From contig JBLNAG010000001.1 of the NCBI GenBank assembly GCA_050259235.1, forward strand, positions 231,177 to 295,176: a stretch of 64,000 bases of DNA. Reading direction: 5' to 3'. This document shows positions 7,068-15,136 of this stretch, in pieces (the stretch's first letter is position 1; each line of letters opens with the position of its first letter). The stretch is from UBA5364 sp050259235. GTDB lineage: Bacteria; Bacillota_I; Bacilli_A; RF39; UBA660. The notes under the pieces are model-generated. The model was not told where the DNA came from and made no database searches. It saw only the letters and a list, made by a program, of their open reading frames with translations. The position numbers and the translations under genes were made by a program.

Positions 7068-9665
7068 TTATTGCGTTGGTGCTACTGACATATCAAAATT
7101 ACGTAGTTCAGTTACATACATACCATATGTACCACTAGAGTTGGCATTACTTGTCATTATGATACTTGAAAATTTCGATTTCTTAGGCTTAACAAGTACA
7201 TATAAAGTAGGATAACTTCCAAGACCAGTTCTACCATTTTCATTAATTATATCTATTACTGTTGGTAATAAGAATGAAGGCCTAACAGTAGTTGATGATG
7301 AATAAACAATAACTAATGGTTCGATATATCCGTTTTGTATTGCATCAGTAATATATCCAATATATCCATCAGCAAATTTTAATTTCATATTACTAAATTC
7401 GCCATTACCATTCATAGAGAATATTATTTGATGCCAATTATAATTATTATCACGGTTTATCGATAATTTATATTCATATTCCCCTTGAATAATTGGTAAC
7501 CCTGAACCAACAGTTTTTTCCACTAACCATTTTTTATCGTCAGGATTAAATGGTACTAAACAATTCCCATAATAATAATTGCTAGTATTTCCTGGTAAAT
7601 ATGGACCTAATGAACTACACCATCCTACTAAATCTTTTGTCGGATCATTACTAGTATAGATGTTATTATAACTTAAAATAATATTGTTTCCATAACTAGG
7701 AGTAATTGTTTTTAATTTATCAATGATAATAACCGGCTCTTGAAATGTTTTGGATAAATTCAAATTACTATCATATCCCACCAATATTGCATCTTGATGT
7801 CCTTTATTAAAGTTCTTTAAATCGCCATTATTAGAATAAGTATTACCTGCAACAATATATTTATTACTACTAGTTTTAATAATTTTTCTAAACATATCAC
7901 TATTACTTCCACCAAATACCCTAGTTGTAGTTACATTACCATTGCTTGCATTATATTTAGTCATTATAGCACTACTATATCCATTACTTGATTTATTTAT
8001 ATTGTTCATGTCTATATCTGTTGATTTACTATATCCAACAGCAACAACTTCACTATTATTTTCCTTTTCTATACCATAAAAACATTCATCATCACTTCCC
8101 CCGAAGCTTTTCTTCCACATTATATTTTCTAAATTTTTATCATATTTAACAATAATAGCATCATTATAACCATTATCTACTTTACTAATTGTACTCATAT
8201 CCATATCTGATGAATTGGAACTTCCAACAAATACATATCCATCACTTACTTCAACAACACCATAAAAATTTTCTTGTTTGCTTCCTTGGAAAGATTCCTT
8301 TTTTACTAAATTGCCACTGCTATCATATTTTAATACAATTGCTTCATTATTATTAGTAGGTGTAGTAAAACCAAGTCCTGCCATATCATAGTCATTAGAA
8401 CCAGAATAACCAGCTACAACATAAGAATTATCAGTTGTTTTAATCACCTTTCTAAAAGTATCACTATTACTAGCAACAAAGAAATTTCTCCAAACTGTAT
8501 TAAAACTTAGATCCATTTTTAAAATTATTCCTTCATTTGCTCTAACCAAGTCTTCTCCTGTTAAATCCCCATCAGTCCCAAACCCAGCAACTGTACCAAC
8601 TAAAACATAACTGTTTCCATCTAAAATAATATCAAGAAATTGTTCACTTCCACCATTTTGATCAGAACTACTACTACCATAATTTCTTTTATAAACAACG
8701 TCACCTTGTTTACTATATTTAACTATTATGGCATCATTTTGTCCACCTATATAATTTTCAATATCAATATCATTACTAGTTGTTAAACCTACTGCAACAT
8801 AACCATCTGGTCCTTCAACAACCGAATAAAATGTATCATCATTACTTCCCCCGAAGTTCTTACCCCACTCGACATTACCACTAGCATCAAATTTTACAAT
8901 TATTGCATCTTGTTTTCCATTATTACCAAATCCATATTTAGTTATTACTTCTGAATTACTTTCGCCTACTGTAATATAACCGCCCTCACTAGTTTCTTTT
9001 ACATCCAAAAAATCATCTAGATATTTACCACCATAACTTACATAATGACTTGCAAAAGTTGAAGCATCTGTCAAACAATCTACATATGCATTGTAGTCAT
9101 AATCATCATTTCCCATTTTTTCAATTTCGACATATCCTACACATCTATTTTCTAATTCTAAAGGTAATCTTAATTCATCAACTAGACCTTTATTCATTAA
9201 TTCTTCTAGGTCAATATTTGTTTTATCACCTACATTAGTAGGTAAATTAACATCATCCTTTTGACTTGCTTTTATCATTTCCTTTTGATACCAATCAAAA
9301 AATGTATCATCATATAATTGTAAAGAATAGGATACTTTTCTTCCTTCATGATAAAGTAATATTTTAGTATCATCACTTATTTCCATATCTGTTAATACGT
9401 CTACTACATTTTGCGCTAAATACTTTTTACTTTTTAGTGTTCCTATTTCAACATAACTTATATCATTATTCCATATTATACTTGCTGCATTTCTTGCATA
9501 ATAAAGCTCTGCTGCTCTTTCAATATTCTTTTTACTTACTCCAAATGCACCATATCGTGAGCGATCTATTAAATTCATTATTACTGGAGTTGCTATCACA
9601 GCTATTATAGCTAATATAACTATTACCGCTAGTAATTCAATTAAAGTGAATCCTTTATTTTTCAT
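7068..9665 (-). CDS. Prepilin-signal protein with seven propeller-type repeats (copy 1)
   Basis: About 865 residues. Residues 1-35 are a type IV prepilin signal (MKNKGFTLIELLAVIVILA). Residues 40-225 form a pilin-like head with conserved cysteines. From about residue 230 to 650 there are seven repeats of about 60 residues built on DAIIVKYD..GN..W.K.FGGS..D.FY.VVE..DGYVAVG.S.S.D.DM, which I read as the blades of a seven-bladed beta-propeller (SBBP-like). A C-terminal domain of about 215 residues has one Cys pair (GWCSS...GNCLVPF) and ends in LRNFDMSVAPTQ. The start is the ATG at 9665; the upstream GTG belongs to the AGGTGAT ribosome-binding site. A surface adhesin or minor pilin role is inferred. 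Confidence 0.8.
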   Translation of the reverse strand: MKNKGFTLIELLAVIVILAIIAVIATPVIMNLIDRSRYGAFGVSKKNIERAAELYYARNAASIIWNNDISYVEIGTLKSKKYLAQNVVDVLTDMEISDDTKILLYHEGRKVSYSLQLYDDTFFDWYQKEMIKASQKDDVNLPTNVGDKTNIDLEELMNKGLVDELRLPLELENRCVGYVEIEKMGNDDYDYNAYVDCLTDASTFASHYVSYGGKYLDDFLDVKETSEGGYITVGESNSEVITKYGFGNNGKQDAIIVKFDASGNVEWGKNFGGSNDDTFYSVVEGPDGYVAVGLTTSNDIDIENYIGGQNDAIIVKYSKQGDVVYKRNYGSSSSDQNGGSEQFLDIILDGNSYVLVGTVAGFGTDGDLTGEDLVRANEGIILKMDLSFNTVWRNFFVASNSDTFRKVIKTTDNSYVVAGYSGSNDYDMAGLGFTTPTNNNEAIVLKYDSSGNLVKKESFQGSKQENFYGVVEVSDGYVFVGSSNSSDMDMSTISKVDNGYNDAIIVKYDKNLENIMWKKSFGGSDDECFYGIEKENNSEVVAVGYSKSTDIDMNNINKSSNGYSSAIMTKYNASNGNVTTTRVFGGSNSDMFRKIIKTSSNKYIVAGNTYSNNGDLKNFNKGHQDAILVGYDSNLNLSKTFQEPVIIIDKLKTITPSYGNNIILSYNNIYTSNDPTKDLVGWCSSLGPYLPGNTSNYYYGNCLVPFNPDDKKWLVEKTVGSGLPIIQGEYEYKLSINRDNNYNWHQIIFSMNGNGEFSNMKLKFADGYIGYITDAIQNGYIEPLVIVYSSSTTVRPSFLLPTVIDIINENGRTGLGSYPTLYVLVKPKKSKFSSIIMTSNANSSGTYGMYVTELRNFDMSVAPTQ

Positions 9666-9724
9666 TAAAATCACCTATATTTATCTTTCCATTTTATTCT
9701 CACGTTATACAATTCATAAATTAA

Positions 9725-9765
9725 TAAAACTTAATCCACTATAAAATGAATTAAGTTTTTACAGC
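9725..9765 (-). terminator. Terminator between the two propeller-pilin genes
   Basis: On the minus strand AAAACTTAAT pairs with ATTAAGTTTT across a loop of about 15 bases, followed by ATT-rich sequence. The U tract is short, so it may be leaky. Confidence 0.5.
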
Positions 9766-9772
9766 GTGTTTT

Positions 9773-12373
9773 CTATTCAGTTGGTGTTATTGACATATCG
9801 AAATTACGTAATTCATATAACATAAATCCATCAGTAGTTGTTCCTTTGTTACTTGTAAAAGTTACTGAAGTTAACTGTGACTTTTTAGGTTTAAAGCTAA
9901 CATATATTGAAGGTACAGAACCAACTCCTGTTGTTCCATTAGTATCTAAAATTCCCATTGGTGCAGGAAAGAAATACTTGACGTTATCTCCAACAAGTCT
10001 TGAGATAGTATTTGAAACTACAACTAATGGTTCTATATATCCTGCAGCTACTGAATCTCTTATGCTTCCAACATAACCATCAGAAAATTTAAATTTAAAA
10101 TTTGAAATTTCTACTCCACTAGTATTTACAAAGTTCATTAATAATCTATACCAATTATATTTATTATCAGGTTGAATATCAATGCTATATTCGTTTTCTC
10201 CTATAAAGACTTTCTTATATCCATTTATTGTATCTTTATTCATCAATAATTTAATATCATCACTATTAAATGGAACCAAGCATAATCCATAAGGGTAATT
10301 ATATCCAGCTCCATAGTTAGAAGAACTACTACACCAATTTCCTAAATCAGTTCCTGGATTGTTTGATGTATAGATATTTGTATAACTATTACTTATAGAA
10401 GGTCCATAGTTAGGTACAATTGTTTTTAATCTATCAATCAATATAACAGGTTCATTTAAATTATTTTCAAGCTGTAATGAATTATTATAACTGACAATAA
10501 TTGCATCACTATGACCCTTATTAAAATCTTTTAAATTCTGATCACTTGAGAAAGATTCCCCTGCTACTATATAATTATTTCCATCAACTCTTGAAATTGC
10601 ATTAAACACATCACTATTTGAACCACCAAAGACCTTTTTACTTAATATATTACCATTACTACTATCATAATTAACCATTATTGCATTATTATAACCACCA
10701 GTAGAAATTGCAATACCATTCATATCATTGTCATCTGATTTACTTGAACCAACGACTATTACGCCATTCGTATTAGATACTATAATATTTTTAAACATAT
10801 CATCGTTAGTACCACCAAAACTTTTTATCCATGTCTTGTTTGTTAAAGATTTATCATATTTAACAACAACACCATCATAAGTGCCATTATCAGCTTTATT
10901 TAAGCCTGCCATATCAAAAAGTGAAGAATTACTATATCCAGTTGCAATATATCCATCATTTACTTCCACTACATCATAGAAATATTCATCATCATCACCT
11001 ATAAAAAAGTTTTTAGATTGTAATACCCCAGCATCATTATATTTGACAATTACACTTTCTCTTCCGGAAGCTCCTACAGGTTTAGCTCCTACCATATCAT
11101 AATCCGAAGAAGAACTATGTCCTACAGCCATATAACCATTATCAGATGTTTTAATGACTGATGTAAAATAATCAAATTTTGTACCACCAAAAAGATTACG
11201 CCAAACAGTATTTAGATTTAAGTCCATTTTTATTATTATAGCAACTTCACTTGCTAAATTAGAAACTAAACCTGTAGCATCTCCATCTTTGTTAGAAATA
11301 TTCATTGTTCCAACTAACACAAGATTAGTACCATCAAATATTACTCTATTAAATGCTTCTCTATATGTTTCAGCACTTGTACCATAACTTACTTTACCTA
11401 CTACATTACCATTGTCATCATATTTAACAACTAATGCGTCATAAGTACCACCTTTATATATTCCAGATAAATCTCCATCAGTTGAAGAAGTTGTACCAAC
11501 AGCAACATAGCCATTATTTATTTCAACTACATCATAAAAATAATCACTATTTGTTCCTCCAAAGTTTTGACTCCACTCAACTGTTCCATCACTTTTAAAT
11601 TTTACAATAATTGCATCATATTTGCCTTTTCCTAGTGTACCATATTTAGTAATTTCATCTGAATTATTATTACCTACAGCAATATAGCCACCATCACTAG
11701 TTTTTTGTACATCAGTAAAACTATCTAGATTTTTTCCACCATAACTTACATAATGACTTGCAAAAGTTGAAGCATTTGTTAAACAATCTACATAAGCATT
11801 GTAGCCATAATCATCAGCTGCTTTTTTTTCAACTTCAACATATCCTACACATCTATTTTCTAATTCTAAAGGTAGTCTTAATTCATCAACTAAACCCTTA
11901 TTCATTAATTCTTCTAGATCAACTGTTGCTTTATCACCTATATTAGCAGGTAAATTAACATTATCTTTTTGTACTGCTTTAATCATTTCTTTTTGATACC
12001 AATCAAAAAATGTTTCATCATATAATTGTAAAGAATAGGATACTTTTCTTCCTTCACGATAAAGAAGTATTTTTGTATCATCACTTATTTCCATATCCGT
12101 TAATACATCTACTACATTTTGTGCTAAATACTTTTTACTTTTTAGTGTCCCTATTTCTACATAACTAATATCATTATCCCATATTACACTTGCAGCATTT
12201 CTTGCATAATAAAGTTCAGCAGCTCTTTCAATATTTTTTTTACTTACTCCAAATGCCCCATATCTTGAACGATCTATTAAATTCATTATTACTGGCATTG
12301 CTATCACAGCTATTATTGCTAATATTACTATTACTGCCAGTAACTCTATTAATGTAAATCCTTTATTTTTCAT
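9773..12373 (-). CDS. Prepilin-signal protein with seven propeller-type repeats (copy 2)
   Basis: Tandem paralogue of the next gene downstream with the same layout: prepilin signal, head domain, seven repeats of about 60 residues and a C-terminal domain with a Cys pair, ending LRNFDMSITPTE. The first 225 residues are almost identical in the two copies, also at DNA level, while blades and C-terminal domain have diverged. The start is the ATG at 12373 after AGGTGAT. Between the end of copy 2 and the start of copy 1 is about 107 bases with a stem-loop. The conserved anchor with a varying exposed part suggests two related surface proteins with different ligands (inference). Confidence 0.8.
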   Translation of the reverse strand: MKNKGFTLIELLAVIVILAIIAVIAMPVIMNLIDRSRYGAFGVSKKNIERAAELYYARNAASVIWDNDISYVEIGTLKSKKYLAQNVVDVLTDMEISDDTKILLYREGRKVSYSLQLYDETFFDWYQKEMIKAVQKDNVNLPANIGDKATVDLEELMNKGLVDELRLPLELENRCVGYVEVEKKAADDYGYNAYVDCLTNASTFASHYVSYGGKNLDSFTDVQKTSDGGYIAVGNNNSDEITKYGTLGKGKYDAIIVKFKSDGTVEWSQNFGGTNSDYFYDVVEINNGYVAVGTTSSTDGDLSGIYKGGTYDALVVKYDDNGNVVGKVSYGTSAETYREAFNRVIFDGTNLVLVGTMNISNKDGDATGLVSNLASEVAIIIKMDLNLNTVWRNLFGGTKFDYFTSVIKTSDNGYMAVGHSSSSDYDMVGAKPVGASGRESVIVKYNDAGVLQSKNFFIGDDDEYFYDVVEVNDGYIATGYSNSSLFDMAGLNKADNGTYDGVVVKYDKSLTNKTWIKSFGGTNDDMFKNIIVSNTNGVIVVGSSKSDDNDMNGIAISTGGYNNAIMVNYDSSNGNILSKKVFGGSNSDVFNAISRVDGNNYIVAGESFSSDQNLKDFNKGHSDAIIVSYNNSLQLENNLNEPVILIDRLKTIVPNYGPSISNSYTNIYTSNNPGTDLGNWCSSSSNYGAGYNYPYGLCLVPFNSDDIKLLMNKDTINGYKKVFIGENEYSIDIQPDNKYNWYRLLMNFVNTSGVEISNFKFKFSDGYVGSIRDSVAAGYIEPLVVVSNTISRLVGDNVKYFFPAPMGILDTNGTTGVGSVPSIYVSFKPKKSQLTSVTFTSNKGTTTDGFMLYELRNFDMSITPTE

Positions 12374-12483
12374 TAAAATCACCTATACTTATCTTTCCAT
12401 TTTATTCCTACATTATGCGATTTTAACAAAAATATACAATCTAATCAATAAAATTAAACAAAAAATTATCACCAGTTTTTACC

Positions 12484-12516
12484 AAAAAAAGATATGACTT
12501 TGTCATACCTATCTAA
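12484..12516 (-). terminator. Terminator after the glycine-rich pilin-like gene
   Basis: On the minus strand GGTATGAC-AAA-GTCATATC is followed by seven T residues, just after the stop of the gene ending at 12534. Confidence 0.8.
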
Positions 12517-12533
12517 TTTTTATTATTTTATAA

Positions 12534-13961
12534 TTATGATACAAGTTTTATAGTTATCTTTCCGTTTCCGGTATTAATACCTGCTGTTGTTCCTCTAGTA
12601 GCATCATTAATCATGCCTCCAATATAGGAAGAACCACCACCTGCAGTACCAGTTTGTCCCCAGCCAGCTGCAACGCTACCGCCGCCACCGCCATAATATC
12701 CGCCGCCACCGCCGCCACCGGTTGCTGGATTGTTTCCATATGTTTCAATCGACCCTGCTGTTCCTCCCTGACCCAAAGAACCATTAGTTGGAGGAAATGT
12801 CTGTTTGATGCCTCCACCAATTGTGCTTATATTACCAGCTAAACCACCGTCAGTTTGTGTTCCACCTTTTGCTCCAATTGTACTATTAGTCGCAAAGTCT
12901 ACACCATCTTGTCCAACAGAACCACCACCATCACCAGAATTTAAGGCACAAGATGGTGCTCCTCCTCCTCCTCCAGCAACAATTATACGATTGGTTAAGG
13001 CAAGTCCACCAATTCTAATATCAGTAGCTCCGCCACCACCACTGGATAATCTGATAGAAGGGTCGCCTACTGGTCTGTTATATGTGTCCCATGTTATTCC
13101 ACCACTACCGCCACCATTCCAGCCACCATCACCGCCACCAGCAGCACCTAATTGCTTAAAGTCTGACTTTCCTTGACCACCAACAAATCCATAAAGTGTT
13201 TGACCAGCAGTTAAATTAACTTCTCCATAAGCATAGCCACCTTTGCCACCATTTCCTCCTCCTTGTGCTCCAAATACCTCGATTTTATATCGTCCAGTTA
13301 CTGGAACTACCCAAGTTTCATAATTTCCTGTATAAGCAAAATTGTTAATAACTGTAACATTAACTGTTCTCGTTATTTCAGTTTCATTACCTGCTTCATC
13401 AATAGTATAATATGTTATGGTATTTTGTCCAAGTTGATTAGTATTTACTGTTCCAAAAATATATACATCCAATTCATTACCTGCTTCATCTGAAGCTGTT
13501 GCACCTAACTCAACATATTCATCATTAATATTTATATCTAGTAGATTTGCTCCATTAAGTGTGATTGTTGGGGGAGTAGCATATTGTTTGCTTGTAGTAT
13601 CAATTACTTTAATATCATCATCAGTACCATAAGCAACTAAATTTTCCCACCTGTTTTCCCCTCTAATAACAACCATGAAATCTCCATTAGATAATTGTTT
13701 AATTTTCACAAATTTATAACTTGGTTTACTAATGTTTAATTCATTTTTAATATTACTTACATCCACTTGTGAAAAATCATAACTGTCATTTTCTGTCATT
13801 TTATATTCAATTGCTCGAAAAATTGCACTTGTATCTGCTGCAAATGCTTTTTGAACTGACTTACTTATTATTCCTGTAATCACTGGTATTGATATTAAGG
13901 CAAAAATAGCTAATATTACTATTACTGCTAATAATTCTATTAATGTAAAACCCTTTTTCAT
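12534..13961 (-). CDS. Prepilin-signal protein with Ig-like domain and ALK-like glycine-rich domain
   Basis: A 475-residue protein. Residues 1-30 are a type IV prepilin signal (MKKGFTLIELLAVIVILA), followed by a pilin-like helix and head to about residue 120. Residues 130-205 resemble a DUF5011/HYR Ig-like module (TITLNGANLLDININDEYVELGATASD). From about 207 to the end is a glycine-rich domain starting FAYTGNYETWVVPVTGRYKIEVFGAQGGG, matching the pattern of the glycine-rich domain of ALK/LTK receptors and related bacterial surface proteins. Runs of up to seven or eight glycines use GGC/GGT codons, raising GC well above the neighbours. SD GGAGG precedes the ATG. A surface ligand-binding role is inferred. 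Confidence 0.8.
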   Translation of the reverse strand: MKKGFTLIELLAVIVILAIFALISIPVITGIISKSVQKAFAADTSAIFRAIEYKMTENDSYDFSQVDVSNIKNELNISKPSYKFVKIKQLSNGDFMVVIRGENRWENLVAYGTDDDIKVIDTTSKQYATPPTITLNGANLLDININDEYVELGATASDEAGNELDVYIFGTVNTNQLGQNTITYYTIDEAGNETEITRTVNVTVINNFAYTGNYETWVVPVTGRYKIEVFGAQGGGNGGKGGYAYGEVNLTAGQTLYGFVGGQGKSDFKQLGAAGGGDGGWNGGGSGGITWDTYNRPVGDPSIRLSSGGGGATDIRIGGLALTNRIIVAGGGGGAPSCALNSGDGGGSVGQDGVDFATNSTIGAKGGTQTDGGLAGNISTIGGGIKQTFPPTNGSLGQGGTAGSIETYGNNPATGGGGGGGYYGGGGGSVAAGWGQTGTAGGGSSYIGGMINDATRGTTAGINTGNGKITIKLVS

Positions 13962-14079
13962 ATTATTTCCTCCAAATTATCTTTACATATTATAACAAAA
14001 TTTTCCTTTTTTACAAATATAGACACCTTTTTTATAAAGTATATATGTAAAATTAACCTATAGTGATTACTATTCTTAC

Positions 14080-14108
14080 AAAAAAAGATATTAATAATTA
14101 ATATCTTA
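14080..14108 (-). terminator. Terminator after the amidotransferase gene
   Basis: GATATTAAT-T-ATTAATATC followed by seven T residues on the minus strand, just past the gene ending at 14114. Confidence 0.85.
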
Positions 14109-14113
14109 TCTTC

Positions 14114-14785
14114 TTATTTGCATGCATTCATAAAACTTTCAATAATTTTATCTTGCAATTTATCATAACTTGCCATTCTCTCAGGATGCCATTGTACTCC
14201 TAAAAAGAATCTACGTCTTTTGTCTTCAACAGCCTCAATAATTCCATCTTCACTTCTTGCTACTATATCTAGTGCTGTTTTAATAATTTTTGATTTATGA
14301 AAACTATTTACTGAAACAGTATCTTGACCTAATATCTTATATAAATTTGAATCCTTAGCAATGTGAATATTATGAACATATTCTTTCTCTTGTTTATGAC
14401 TCATATTACCAATATCAATCATTTCTCCATCAAAGAGACAAGCCATTGTTTGCATACCTAAACATATACCTAATATTGGCATATCTTTATCATAACAATA
14501 TTTTAATACTTTTAAATCGTAATCAAAATATTCATCTCCACCTTGAAAGATCATTCCATCACACATATCAACTAGTAATTTCATATCACTAAATCCTTCT
14601 TCTGTTAAAGAAGGGGTATTAGTAATATCTTTGTCATAAAAAATTCCTTCTTGTGGATTAGGAATACCAATAACTATTCCTCCATGTTTATTAACAGCAC
14701 TAACAACATCACTATAAACACCACGCATATATCTATTGCCTAATGTTTTTTGTTCTCTTAAAAGTACACCAATGATTGGCTTCAT
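14114..14785 (-). CDS. Class I glutamine amidotransferase-like hydrolase (peptidase C26 family)
   Basis: A 223-residue protein with the full catalytic set of the PuuD/gamma-glutamyl-GABA hydrolase group: GICLGMQ with the nucleophile Cys, QWHPE with the catalytic His, and a Glu two residues later. MIFQGGDEY lies before the nucleophile. Such enzymes hydrolyse gamma-glutamyl amides; the substrate here is unknown because no polyamine genes are nearby. SD GGGAGTGA precedes the ATG. The gene follows yneF with an 18-base gap, so the two could be co-transcribed. Confidence 0.85.
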   Translation of the reverse strand: MKPIIGVLLREQKTLGNRYMRGVYSDVVSAVNKHGGIVIGIPNPQEGIFYDKDITNTPSLTEEGFSDMKLLVDMCDGMIFQGGDEYFDYDLKVLKYCYDKDMPILGICLGMQTMACLFDGEMIDIGNMSHKQEKEYVHNIHIAKDSNLYKILGQDTVSVNSFHKSKIIKTALDIVARSEDGIIEAVEDKRRRFFLGVQWHPERMASYDKLQDKIIESFMNACK

Positions 14786-14803
14786 AATGTCACTCCCATT
14801 TTG

Positions 14804-15031
14804 TTAATTCATATATTTGGACATAGACTTCATCATTTGATTAACTTGTTTTTGACTTGGTGTTCTCCCCATTTGAGTCATCATCGCCTTAATCATTTGT
14901 TCATTGATTGGCGGATTTTTCTTTAAATATTTTTTCATATAATTACGTGCGATAAAAAATCCTATTACCCCACCTACTAATATTAATCCTATAATTTGTA
15001 ATAAATCTAAAATAAATTGTCCCCAGTTCAT
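14804..15031 (-). CDS. yneF: UPF0154 (YneF-like) small membrane protein
   Basis: A 75-residue protein with one N-terminal membrane helix and the sequence FIARNYMKKYLKKNPPINEQMIKAMM, typical of the UPF0154/YneF family of unknown function. It lies directly downstream of transketolase, as in B. subtilis. SD AGGAGGAAAAG precedes the ATG. Confidence 0.85.
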   Translation of the reverse strand: MNWGQFILDLLQIIGLILVGGVIGFFIARNYMKKYLKKNPPINEQMIKAMMTQMGRTPSQKQVNQMMKSMSKYMN

Positions 15032-15108
15032 ATTATCTTTTCCTCCTATATAGATATTTTACTAAATTCTACCCTTTTTTACAATACTAATTATATTCTT
15101 ATATAATT

Positions 15109-15136
15109 TAAAAAAGACTATCGTAATAGTCTTTCT
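15109..15136 (-). terminator. Terminator overlapping the end of tkt
   Basis: AAGACTAT-TACG-ATAGTCTT followed by TTTT on the minus strand, overlapping the last tkt codons. Confidence 0.75.

Noticed and set aside
7740..11750. Regularly spaced short repeats that could suggest a CRISPR array or VNTR
   Set aside because: The repeat period is about 180-195 bases and keeps one reading frame; the similarity is between protein blades, not exact DNA repeats.
12805..13176. Proline-rich open frame on the plus strand
   Set aside because: It is the complement of the polyglycine region of the pilin-like gene; its Pro content is a direct result of GGN codons and it has no ribosome-binding site.
2592..13961. 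A DGR template repeat or reverse transcriptase in the window
   Set aside because: No frame with reverse transcriptase motifs and no near-copy of the 2592-2730 segment was found here; the element, if any, must lie elsewhere.
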